In this document: in pieces, positions 28,652-36,576 of the stretch
Position numbering within the stretch: position 1 is the first letter of the stretch
Layout: each line of letters opens with the position of its first letter
Origin: Xanthomonas arboricola
Lineage (GTDB): Bacteria > Pseudomonadota > Gammaproteobacteria > Xanthomonadales > Xanthomonadaceae
DNA: 45,094 bases
NCBI RefSeq assembly: GCF_003353015.1
Contig: NZ_QREM01000009.1
Coordinates: 1,573,782 to 1,618,875 of the forward strand
Reading direction: 5' to 3'
The notes under the pieces: model-generated
Seen by the model: the letters and a program-made list of their open reading frames with translations, nothing else
Told to the model about the DNA's origin: nothing
Databases searched by the model: none
Position numbers and translations under genes: made by a program

Positions 28652-29371
28652 TCAGCGCAGTTGCCCCTGGTCGATGCGCAGCAAGGTGCGCTCCGGGGTG
28701 GCGGCAAAGCCCAGCAACTGCAGGCCCACGCCCAGCACCGCGTCCTGCCCCGGATCGACACGCGACTGCAGCTGCCAGCGTCCATCGCGCCACAGGTGCA
28801 GCTGTGCATCGGCCTGCACGCCGGCAGGCAGCGCGGCGTCGGGCAGCAAGGTCAGCACGGCGGTGTCGCCCATGCAGCGCGGCTGGCCGGACAGGCGCAA
28901 CGGCGGTAGCCCGGGCAGCTCGCCCGCCCCACTGGCCAGCACTTGCAGGCCGACCCGCCCAGCGGCCTGCACGCAGCCGGTGGCATCGAACAACAGGTCC
29001 ACCTGCTGCAGCTCCAATGCCAGATCGATCAAGGCCATGCCCGCTGGCTGGCGCAACAGCAACTGGCCCTGCGCATCGCGGATGCCGTGTTGCGCGCCAT
29101 CCACCAGCAGCAGTTGCAGCTGCGTGGCCTGCAGGTGGACCTGGCGCTCTCCGCGCACCAGTGGCCACAGCCGCGGCCGTACCGTGACATCGCCAAACGC
29201 GATGCCCTGCCATTGCACCTGCCGCAAGGTGCCGGCCCATACCGGCCCCTCCACGTCCAGCGCCGAGAATGGCAGCCCCGCGCGCGGCAGCACCAGGCGC
29301 AACGGCAGCCATGCCAGCAGCGCGACAGCCACCATCAAGACAAAGACCAGGATCCAGCGCAGGCGCGTCAC
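28652..29371 (-). CDS. xcsN: T2SS protein GspN/XcsN
   Basis: A 239-residue protein with one N-terminal membrane segment (LRWILVFVLMVAVALLAWLPLRLVL) and a periplasmic, beta-rich remainder, as in GspN proteins. The motif PFSALDVEGPVWAGTLRQVQW is the usual opening of the periplasmic part. The start is taken as GTG at 29371, overlapping the xcsM stop by 4 bases (GTGA). GspN is accessory in many systems, and its exact role is not settled. It is the last gene of the operon, immediately followed by a terminator. Confidence 0.86.
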   Translation of the reverse strand: MTRLRWILVFVLMVAVALLAWLPLRLVLPRAGLPFSALDVEGPVWAGTLRQVQWQGIAFGDVTVRPRLWPLVRGERQVHLQATQLQLLLVDGAQHGIRDAQGQLLLRQPAGMALIDLALELQQVDLLFDATGCVQAAGRVGLQVLASGAGELPGLPPLRLSGQPRCMGDTAVLTLLPDAALPAGVQADAQLHLWRDGRWQLQSRVDPGQDAVLGVGLQLLGFAATPERTLLRIDQGQLR

Positions 29372-29844
29372 GGTGCAGGCTCCGCAAACCCGCAGCGTAC
29401 CCGCAGTTGGCCCTGGTCGCGCACGATGCGCAGCTGGGTCGGCGCCAGGCCCTGCGCCTGGCGCAGCCGCTCCAGCCAGCCGAACAAGGTGACGGCACTG
29501 ACCGCATCGACCTGCACGTCCACCCCGCCCGCTGCATTGCGCTGCTGCGAGGTGATGCGGACGCCGGCATCGCGTGCACTGCTGGCAATGCGCTCGGCCA
29601 ATGCCGCGGTGCCCGGCGCGGTGGCGGGCTTTCTTGCCGATGCCTGCGCAGAGGCGTCCAGGACCCACTGCGCCGCAGTGGCATGGCGCGCCTGCGCCTG
29701 GGCGTGCCAGTGCCGCAACAGGGTGTAGAGCGCGTACCAGCCGACAAATGCGGCCAGCGCGGCGCACATCACGCCCAGCATCAGCCGCTCGCGCGGCGCA
29801 CGCGCCTGCCACCACTGCGTGCTGCGTTGCAGGCGTGCATTCAT
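29368..29844 (-). CDS. xcsM: T2SS inner-membrane protein GspM/XcsM
   Basis: A 158-residue bitopic protein: a short cytoplasmic start (RLQRSTQWWQARAPRERLM), one membrane helix (LGVMCAALAAFVGWYALYTLL), then a periplasmic ferredoxin-like domain with the typical VSAVTLFGWLERLRQAQGL segment. GspM works with GspL in the inner-membrane platform. It overlaps xcsL and xcsN by 4 bases each. Confidence 0.9.
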   Translation of the reverse strand: MNARLQRSTQWWQARAPRERLMLGVMCAALAAFVGWYALYTLLRHWHAQAQARHATAAQWVLDASAQASARKPATAPGTAALAERIASSARDAGVRITSQQRNAAGGVDVQVDAVSAVTLFGWLERLRQAQGLAPTQLRIVRDQGQLRVRCGFAEPAP

Positions 29845-30929
29845 CGCACTGGCTCCAGTGCGAACGGTGTCCGCACGCGATCATCTTCGGTCTGGCTACT
29901 GCCCGGCTGCAGTTGCCATCCTGCCTCGGCCAGCCGCGCGGACAGCTGCTGCAGGCTTGCAGCATCGCTGTGCAACAGCGTGCCGCGCAGCGGCTGCGCG
30001 GCGTGGTAGTCGAGCTGATCCAGTTCCGCCGCCGGAACGGCATCGACCGCTGCGAACAGGCTGCCGAGCTGCACGGCCAGGGCATCGGCGGCCGCACCCG
30101 CGTGCCGGCGTGCCTGCAACGCGGCCGGTACCGCCGCCACATCGCGCACGCCCAATTGCGTAGCGGCGCGCGATTGCAGCAGGCGCGCGCCGAGTTCGTG
30201 GCGCAGTGTCTGCGCCAGCAGCAGCACCAGCGGCGACAGCAGCACCAGCGCGGCCAGCAGCGCAAGACGGCGCGCAGTGACCGTCTGTGCAGCGGCCGGC
30301 CTTGCGGCGAATGCGTGCTGCAGCAGGTTGATCGGCGCGCGCGTGGCGCATCGCGCAAAGCCGGCAATGGCTTGCGCGGTGTCAGGTGCCGGCGGCGGTG
30401 CCGGCGCGCGCTCGCCCAGCAGCATGCGCGCGGCCTCCGGCTCCAGGCTGCAGGCCAGCCCTGCGCCGCGGATCAGCCAGCGGCCATCCCAGTGCATCAC
30501 CGCTGCCACAGCGTCCGCGCCAGGCTCCAGCAACAGGCAATCGGGCACCACCGCGTCGGGGACGACACCCAGCTGCGCTGCGCGCGCCAGCCACTGCTGC
30601 ATCACCGCGTTGTCCACCGCGGCGACCAGATGCGTGCCATCGGCCTCGACGCGATCGGCGATCACCACATGCAGGGCCGGCGTCTCGACCGCCAGGTGCT
30701 CGGCCAGTTGCAGGCGTGCAGCCGCGACCGATTGCGCGATGCTGCGGCCGGGCAGGCGCAGCCAGCGCAGATGTACATCCACGCCCGGCACCACCAGCAC
30801 GGTGCGCGCGGACGGTTCATACGGCGCGCCGGCCGGGCGCTGCGACTGCACCTGGCCCTGCGCATCCACGCGCACGGCGATCGCCTGCGCAGTGACATCG
30901 GCGGGCAGCAACAACAGGCTGGTACTCAT
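29841..30929 (-). CDS. xcsL: T2SS inner-membrane protein GspL/XcsL
   Basis: A 362-residue protein with an actin-like cytoplasmic domain (VVPGVDVHLRWLRLPGRS, AEHLAVETPALHVVI), a membrane helix near residue 230 (LALLAALVLLSPLVLLLAQTL) and a periplasmic domain. GspL links the ATPase GspE to the membrane platform. The start at 30929 overlaps the xcsK stop by 4 bases, and a much longer in-frame extension runs over xcsK and xcsJ and is not real. Confidence 0.9.
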   Translation of the reverse strand: MSTSLLLLPADVTAQAIAVRVDAQGQVQSQRPAGAPYEPSARTVLVVPGVDVHLRWLRLPGRSIAQSVAAARLQLAEHLAVETPALHVVIADRVEADGTHLVAAVDNAVMQQWLARAAQLGVVPDAVVPDCLLLEPGADAVAAVMHWDGRWLIRGAGLACSLEPEAARMLLGERAPAPPPAPDTAQAIAGFARCATRAPINLLQHAFAARPAAAQTVTARRLALLAALVLLSPLVLLLAQTLRHELGARLLQSRAATQLGVRDVAAVPAALQARRHAGAAADALAVQLGSLFAAVDAVPAAELDQLDYHAAQPLRGTLLHSDAASLQQLSARLAEAGWQLQPGSSQTEDDRVRTPFALEPVR

Positions 30930-31918
30930 TCGTCGGAACTCCATTGACGCGCCACCAGCCGCACGCGCCCGGCAGGGTCTTGTTGCAGCAGGGCATCCAG
31001 CATCACCTGCGCGCCGGCATGGTCGACCTGGCTGTAGAGCGAGAAGTAACGGGTGCGTAATACGATCTGTTCCAGCACCGCATTGGAAGGCTCGGCCTGG
31101 ATCAGCGCTGGCTGGCTCAGGAACGCCCTGGCGTCGCGCCATCCTGCGGCCGGCCGCGCGGCGATGACGCGACGCGCGGCCGGCAATTCCAGAGCGCCGT
31201 CGGTCAGTGCCACCAGGACCGGCGCATCTTCCAGGCGCAGCGTATTGATATTGATCGGCGACAGCCGCGCCTCCGGCAATGCACACACATATGGCCGCAA
31301 CTGCGCGATCAGCTGTGGCGTGTAGCCGGCGATGGCGCGCAGTTCGCCGACGCCGGCCAGCAGGGTCGCCCCGGTGCGTAGTGACACTGCCGACTGCAGA
31401 TAGTGCGCGTCTTCGGCCCCCTGTGCGCCGGGTTGGCTGTCGCTGTCGATCCAGTCCACCAGCGCATCGGTCAGCGCCTGTGCCTGTTGCGGTGCGATGC
31501 CCAGCACGTCCAGCAAGGCGCGGTATTGGCCTGCGCCGTCGTCGCTGCGCTGCCATTGCTCCGGCGCACCGGCGACCACGCTGTTGAGATTGAAGCAGCC
31601 GCCGCGATCGCGCAGGCGCACGCTCACCGTGCCGTCGTCCAGCGGGAAGACGATCGGCTGATCGTTCCAGCCGCCTTCCAGCGTGGTGCGCATCGGGTCG
31701 CGCCTGGCCAGTGCCTGCAGGCGCGCGCGCGCAACGGTTTCGGTACCCAGCGCATACCACTGCGCCTGCATCATCGCCTCGCCGTTGCCGCTGCGGCGCA
31801 GGCCAAAGCGCAGATCGTCCAGCACCGCGACCATCAGCAGCGTCATCACCGCCACCAGCAACAGTACCGTCAGCAGTGCGACGCCGCGTTGCTGCCTGGG
31901 TGCGTTCAAGGCCGTCAT
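30926..31918 (-). CDS. xcsK: T2SS minor pseudopilin GspK/XcsK
   Basis: A 330-residue large pseudopilin. The prepilin leader ends QQRG, followed by VALLTVLLLVAVMTLLMVAV; as in GspK proteins the usual Glu at mature position 5 is missing. The GspK body is recognised by GGCFNLNSVV, LVDWIDSDSQPGAQGAED and SPININTL. GspK caps the pseudopilus tip together with GspI and GspJ. The start at 31918 overlaps the xcsJ stop by 4 bases. Confidence 0.92.
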   Translation of the reverse strand: MTALNAPRQQRGVALLTVLLLVAVMTLLMVAVLDDLRFGLRRSGNGEAMMQAQWYALGTETVARARLQALARRDPMRTTLEGGWNDQPIVFPLDDGTVSVRLRDRGGCFNLNSVVAGAPEQWQRSDDGAGQYRALLDVLGIAPQQAQALTDALVDWIDSDSQPGAQGAEDAHYLQSAVSLRTGATLLAGVGELRAIAGYTPQLIAQLRPYVCALPEARLSPININTLRLEDAPVLVALTDGALELPAARRVIAARPAAGWRDARAFLSQPALIQAEPSNAVLEQIVLRTRYFSLYSQVDHAGAQVMLDALLQQDPAGRVRLVARQWSSDE

Positions 31919-32538
31919 CCGCGCCCCTCCGGCAGCAGGAACACCTGGCGCACGCGGCCCCATTGCTCCAGGTCCAGCTCCAGCGAGATCGCATCCGGCA
32001 GCGCGTCCAGCCCGCCACTCCAGCCATCGCTCCACTGCGCGCGATAGTGGAACCCCACCACCGCCGAGCGCACCCCATGCAACACCACCTGCGGCGTGCC
32101 AGCAACTGCACCGTCGAGCGCGGGGCGTGCGCTGCGCTCCAGGCGTCCGTCGACCAGGCGGTATTCCACGTACTGCAAGGACGCGCGCGGCGCCTGATCC
32201 GGATTGCTCCAGCCGCGTCGCACAAAACCGAACAGCGGCCCCGGCACACCGGGCGGGCTTGCGACGAACGCGGTGCGTGCAGCGCCGCCCTCGCTGTTGC
32301 GCGTGCGCCGCACTGCGGCCTGTTGCAGGTCGCTGCGCAGCAGGCCATGGGCAAGCTGGAATTCGCGCACCTGCTGCAGGCGCGCACGCACGGCATCGCG
32401 CTGGTCGATGCTCTGCCGCATCACCACCACCGCCGCCACTGCCACCAGCGCGAACACCACCAGGGCGACCAGCAGCTCGATCAAGGTGACGCCCGCGCTG
32501 CCACGACTGCCCGCTGCGCTGCGAGGTGTGCGGATCAT
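31915..32538 (-). CDS. xcsJ: T2SS minor pseudopilin GspJ/XcsJ
   Basis: A 207-residue pseudopilin with a type IV prepilin cleavage motif, SAG before VTLIELLVALVVFALVAVAA, with Glu at mature position 5. The body carries LLRSDLQQAAVRR and LQYVEYRLVDGRLERS, as usual in GspJ. It is part of the tip complex with GspI and GspK. It overlaps xcsI and xcsK by 4 bases each. Confidence 0.92.
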   Translation of the reverse strand: MIRTPRSAAGSRGSAGVTLIELLVALVVFALVAVAAVVVMRQSIDQRDAVRARLQQVREFQLAHGLLRSDLQQAAVRRTRNSEGGAARTAFVASPPGVPGPLFGFVRRGWSNPDQAPRASLQYVEYRLVDGRLERSARPALDGAVAGTPQVVLHGVRSAVVGFHYRAQWSDGWSGGLDALPDAISLELDLEQWGRVRQVFLLPEGRG

Positions 32539-32915
32539 TCGGCGCTCCGCAAGACGCTGAGGCTGGCGACTTCCTGCGCCTGCGCTGCGGCGCGCACCTG
32601 CACCTGGATGCGCACGATGCCGGTACTGCCGGCCGGCATCGACGTGCGCTGCCAGTCCCAGCTGCGTCCGCCCAGGGTTTCCTGCCCGTTGGCCGGTGCC
32701 AGTGCTGCGGCGGTGGGCGCGAGCATCGCGTCGATCGCCTGGTTTTCCGCCACCACCGCGGCCAGCGCACGCTCTTCCAGCACCACCGCGGTACGCGTGC
32801 TTTCGCCGGACACGTTCAACAGACCGACCACGGCCATGCCGAAGATCGCCAGCGCGACCATCAGTTCGAGCAGCGAGAACCCGGCGCAGGCACGGGGATC
32901 ACGGCCGTGGCGCAT
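32535..32915 (-). CDS. xcsI: T2SS minor pseudopilin GspI/XcsI
   Basis: A 126-residue pseudopilin. The start at 32915 gives a short leader (MRHGRDPRACAG) and the mature end FSLLELMVALAIFGMAVVGLL with Glu at position 5. The ENQAIDAML segment after the helix is typical of GspI. It overlaps the 3' end of xcsH by 17 bases. Confidence 0.91.
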   Translation of the reverse strand: MRHGRDPRACAGFSLLELMVALAIFGMAVVGLLNVSGESTRTAVVLEERALAAVVAENQAIDAMLAPTAAALAPANGQETLGGRSWDWQRTSMPAGSTGIVRIQVQVRAAAQAQEVASLSVLRSAE

Positions 32916-33399
32916 CGACCCGTACCATGCCGGTGGCGTCCACCACGACCTGCAGCTGTTGCTGGCCGTCGGCCAGCGCGATGCGTTGCGGCGTGGCCGC
33001 ACCGGTGGGGTCGAAGCGCACGCTCACCTGCGTCCCGCCCACCGGCAACTGCGCGTGCACGCCGGTAGGCCAACGCATCGCGGCGAACGGTTTTTCATCC
33101 AGCGCCACCCAGCGTTGCTGCGCCTGCCGTCTGAATGCATAACCGCCCGCATCCACCCGCACCTCGACCATGCGCAGGCTCAGGATCGCCTCGTCGCGTG
33201 CATGGCCCAGGGCACTGGCCAATGCATCGGCCTGGTCGTGCAGCTCGCGCCGCGTATCCGGCAAGGTCAGCACCACCAGGGTGCTGGCGACTGCAGTGAT
33301 CACCAGGACCGCCAGCAACTCGAGCAAGGTGAAGCCGCGCGCCTGCGCCCGCGACGCGCATGCCCATGAGTGCCTTGCCATGACGGCTTGCGCGAACAC
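32899..33399 (-). CDS. xcsH: T2SS minor pseudopilin GspH/XcsH
   Basis: A 166-residue pseudopilin (160 from the alternative ATG at 33381). The GTG at 33399 is preferred because the xcsG stop lies inside a TGAGG ribosome-binding motif seven bases upstream. The leader ends QARG, then FTLLELLAVLVITAVASTLVV with Glu5. The ALGHARDEAILSLRMVEVRVD segment matches GspH. Confidence 0.88.
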   Translation of the reverse strand: MFAQAVMARHSWACASRAQARGFTLLELLAVLVITAVASTLVVLTLPDTRRELHDQADALASALGHARDEAILSLRMVEVRVDAGGYAFRRQAQQRWVALDEKPFAAMRWPTGVHAQLPVGGTQVSVRFDPTGAATPQRIALADGQQQLQVVVDATGMVRVDAPRP

Positions 33400-33408
33400 T
33401 GCCGCGCC

Positions 33409-33873
33409 TCAGCGCCAGTTGCCGATATCGGCATTGTCGGCGTCGCCGCCTTCGGCGCCATCGGCACCGAACGAATACACGTCGAAGCCACCGTTGCGGC
33501 CCGGGCGACGGTACTGGTAGGCGTGGCCCCACGGATCCTCGGGCAGGCGGCGGATATAGCCGCCCTGGCGATAGCGCTCCGGCCGGGTCAGGCCGCTTGG
33601 CGCGGTGAGCAAGGCCTGCAGGCCCTGTTCAGTGCCCGGGTAGCTGAGGTTGTCCAGGCGATAGGTTTCCAGTGCCTGTTCCAGCACAGCCACGTCGGCG
33701 CGCGCTTTCTCGACCATGGCGCGGTCCTGGCTGGGCATCACGTTGATCATCACCACCGTGGCCAGCAGGCCGATGATGACGATGACCACCATCAACTCGA
33801 CCAGGGTGAAGCCGCGCGTTCGCGCTTGCGAGGACAGCGAGCAAGGACGATGGCGGTGACGGATGGACTGCAT
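33409..33873 (-). CDS. xcsG: T2SS major pseudopilin GspG/XcsG
   Basis: A 154-residue major pseudopilin that polymerises to push substrates out. The start at 33873 has GGAGAT upstream; the in-frame extension is not needed. Leader ends TRG, mature FTLVELMVVIVIIGLLATVV with Glu5, followed by MVEKARADVAVLEQALETYRLD, TEQGLQAL and WGHAYQYRRPG, all strongly conserved in GspG. It ends GNADIGNW-like (DADNADIGNWR). A prepilin peptidase must come from elsewhere, since none is in the window. Confidence 0.95.
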   Translation of the reverse strand: MQSIRHRHRPCSLSSQARTRGFTLVELMVVIVIIGLLATVVMINVMPSQDRAMVEKARADVAVLEQALETYRLDNLSYPGTEQGLQALLTAPSGLTRPERYRQGGYIRRLPEDPWGHAYQYRRPGRNGGFDVYSFGADGAEGGDADNADIGNWR

Positions 33874-33901
33874 GAGGATCTCCAGGGATAAGCGGCCGCG
33901 C

Positions 33902-35098
33902 TCAACCAAGCGCGAGGGTGTTGAATTGCAGGATGGGCAGCAGGATCGACAGCACGATCACCGCCACCACCCCGCCGAGCAGCACGATGATGGCCGGCTC
34001 CAGCAGGCTCATCGCCGCGGTGGTGAACGAGGCGAACTCGCGCTCCAGATAATCGGCGGCACGTTCCAGCATCGGCGCCAGGCGCCCGCTGTTTTCGCCG
34101 CTGGAGGCCATGTACAGCAGCGTCGGTGGAAACACGCCGGCGCGCTTCATTGCCGCGGCCAGGCTGCCGCCCTCGCGGATCGCGGTGACCATGCTGTCGG
34201 TGGCCAGTCGCAGTGCGCGGTTGTCGACGGTGCGCGCGGCGATCATCAGGCCTTCCATCAGCGGCAGCCCGCTGTTGACCATGATCGCCAGCGTGCGTGC
34301 CATGCGTGCGGCGTGCAGGTCGCGGATCAGCCGGCCGAGCAAGGGCGCCCGCAGCACCGCGCGGTCGGCCGCCAGGCGCAGCTGCGGGCGCTTGAGCAGG
34401 CGCAATGCGCCGATCACCGCAATGACCAGTGCCGCCAGCAGCGGAATGCCCGCATGCAGCAGGAAGTTGGACACGCCGATCACCATGCGCGTCAGCAGTG
34501 GCAATGCGCGCCCCATCGAATCGAACTGATCCACCACCTTGGGCACCACGAAGGTCATCAGCACGATGACCACCGCACCGGCGGTCAGGGCCAACGCGGC
34601 CGGATAGACCAGCGCGGACTGCAGCTTGCTGCGCACCTGTGCCTGCCGCTCCAGCAGATCGGCCAGGCGCTCGAGCACCTGCGGCAACGCGCCGGCGCTT
34701 TCGCCGGCGGCCACCATCGCCCGATACAACGGCGGAAACGCACTGCCCTGGCGCGCCATCGCGTCCGACAGGCGAAAGCCTTCGACCACCAGCCCATGCG
34801 TCTGGCCGGTGACCCGGCGCACGCCGCGACGCTCGGACTGCGTGCCGATGGTGCGCAGCGCTTCCTCCAGCGGTGCGGTCTCCACCAGCGTGGCCAGCTG
34901 GCGGGTGAACAGCACCAGGTCCTTGCCGCCAAAACGCGCCGGACGCACGCTGCTGGCCGCCACCGCCGCCTCCACGCGCACCGGCAGCCACTGCCGCTGC
35001 TCCAGTTGCGCACGCGCCTTCTGCGCCGAGTCGGCGGTGATCACGCCCTGGCGGCGATGCCCGTGCAGATCGAGCACGGTGTAGTCAAACCGCGGCAT
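33902..35098 (-). CDS. xcsF: T2SS inner-membrane platform protein GspF/XcsF
   Basis: A 398-residue polytopic protein. The ATG at 35098 is favoured over 35104 because AGGA lies eight bases upstream of it. It opens with the typical PRFDYTVLDLHGHRRQGVI segment and has two homologous GspF domains (LATLVETAPLEEALRTIG, then MARTLAIMVNSGLPLMEGL) and three hydrophobic segments, ending ILLPILQFNTLALG. It couples to the GspE ATPase. It overlaps xcsE by 14 bases. Confidence 0.94.
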   Translation of the reverse strand: MPRFDYTVLDLHGHRRQGVITADSAQKARAQLEQRQWLPVRVEAAVAASSVRPARFGGKDLVLFTRQLATLVETAPLEEALRTIGTQSERRGVRRVTGQTHGLVVEGFRLSDAMARQGSAFPPLYRAMVAAGESAGALPQVLERLADLLERQAQVRSKLQSALVYPAALALTAGAVVIVLMTFVVPKVVDQFDSMGRALPLLTRMVIGVSNFLLHAGIPLLAALVIAVIGALRLLKRPQLRLAADRAVLRAPLLGRLIRDLHAARMARTLAIMVNSGLPLMEGLMIAARTVDNRALRLATDSMVTAIREGGSLAAAMKRAGVFPPTLLYMASSGENSGRLAPMLERAADYLEREFASFTTAAMSLLEPAIIVLLGGVVAVIVLSILLPILQFNTLALG

Positions 35099-36572
35099 GC
35101 GCATCGTCCTGCTGGCGGGTCACCCGCAGCGCTTCTTCCAGCGTGGTGAGGCCTTGCAGCACCGCCGTACGTGCGGCATCGCCCAGGCGCGGCGCGCGGG
35201 CGAAGGCCACCGCCGCCAGGGCATCCTCATCGGCGTTGTCGCCGATCAGCCGACGCATCGCATCATCCACGGCGATGGCTTCGTAGATGCCCACGCGCCC
35301 GGCGTAACCGCTGTGATGGCAGACCGGGCAACCCACTGCGGTGTAGATGATTGCGTCATCCGGCGCCTGCAGCATCTGGCGCGTCGCGGCATCCAGCGGA
35401 TGCGGCACGCGGCACTGCGTGCACAGGCGTCGCACCAGCCGTTGCGCCAGGATCAGCCGCAGGCTCGATGCGAGCAGGAACGGTTCGATGCCCATGTCGC
35501 GCAGGCGCGTGACCGCGCCCACCGCATCGTTGGTGTGCACGGTGGACAGCACCAGGTGACCGGTCAGACTGGCCTGCACGGCGATCTGCGCGGTCTCGGT
35601 GTCGCGGATCTCGCCGATCATCACCACGTCCGGATCCTGGCGCAGGATGGCGCGCAAGCCGGCCGCGAAGGTCATGCCGACACGCGCGTTGACCTGGGTC
35701 TGGCCGACGCCGTCGATGGCGTATTCCACCGGGTCCTCCACCGTGAGGATGTTGCGCGAGCCATCGTTGAGCAGGCTCAGCGCCGCATACAGCGTGGTGG
35801 TCTTGCCCGAGCCGGTCGGCCCGGTCACCAGCACGATGCCGTTGGGCACCTGCAGGGCGCGCTGCACCGTGTGCATCGCCGCCGGCGGCATGCCCAACTG
35901 GGCCAGCGACAAGGTGCCCTGCTCCTTGTCCAGGATGCGCAGCACCACCCGCTCGCTGCTGCGCGTGGGCAGCGTGGACACGCGCACGTCCAGTGCCTTG
36001 GCGCCCATCGCCAGCGACACGCGGCCATCCTGCGGGATGCGTTTTTCGGCGATGTCCAGCCGTGCCATCACCTTGACGCGCGACACCAGCAGCGGCGCGA
36101 TGCGCCCGGGCAAGGTGGCCGCTTCGCGCATCACCCCATCCACGCGCAGCCGCACGCGCAGCCGCGATTCGTAGGATTCCAGATGCACGTCCGAAGCGCC
36201 CAGGCGCGCGGCCTCGGCAATGATGCCGTTGATCAGGCGGATGATCGGTGCATCGTCCTGGCTGTCGAGCAGATCGGCAGTGGGGATGTCGTCGATCAAC
36301 GCATCCAGGCTGCCGTGCAGGTCCAGCGCCTCGACCTGCACACCCTGCTCCATGCCGGCATCGGCGTAGATCTCCGACAGGTGCCGGTCGAACACCGACG
36401 GTGCCAGCGTGCGTACCTGCAAGGGCAGGCCCAGCGCACGCCGCAGCTCGATCAGGGCCTGCACCTCGCCGCCTTCGCGCAGGCCGATCTGCGCGGCGCT
36501 GTCGCTACCGAGCAGCACCACGCCGTGGCGCTTGGCGAACGCATAGGAAATGCTGGCGCGCGCAGTGTTCAT
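35085..36572 (-). CDS. xcsE: T2SS ATPase GspE/XcsE
   Basis: A 495-residue cytoplasmic ATPase that powers pseudopilus assembly. Start at 36572, four bases after the xcsD stop. Seen: N-terminal GspL-binding region, Walker A GPTGSGKTTT at 251-260, Asp box around 278-285 (VEDPVEYAI), Walker B with VVMIGEIRD near 316-324, His box STVHTNDA, and a four-cysteine zinc motif at 384, 387, 415 and 418. All catalytic motifs are intact. Confidence 0.96.
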   Translation of the reverse strand: MNTARASISYAFAKRHGVVLLGSDSAAQIGLREGGEVQALIELRRALGLPLQVRTLAPSVFDRHLSEIYADAGMEQGVQVEALDLHGSLDALIDDIPTADLLDSQDDAPIIRLINGIIAEAARLGASDVHLESYESRLRVRLRVDGVMREAATLPGRIAPLLVSRVKVMARLDIAEKRIPQDGRVSLAMGAKALDVRVSTLPTRSSERVVLRILDKEQGTLSLAQLGMPPAAMHTVQRALQVPNGIVLVTGPTGSGKTTTLYAALSLLNDGSRNILTVEDPVEYAIDGVGQTQVNARVGMTFAAGLRAILRQDPDVVMIGEIRDTETAQIAVQASLTGHLVLSTVHTNDAVGAVTRLRDMGIEPFLLASSLRLILAQRLVRRLCTQCRVPHPLDAATRQMLQAPDDAIIYTAVGCPVCHHSGYAGRVGIYEAIAVDDAMRRLIGDNADEDALAAVAFARAPRLGDAARTAVLQGLTTLEEALRVTRQQDDAHAAV

Positions 36573-36576
36573 GGCA

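Noticed and set aside
28227..29747. A 506-codon gene covering the xcsN-xcsM region
   Set aside because: It is an out-of-frame shadow of xcsN and xcsM, rich in Arg and Ala, and covers the terminator.
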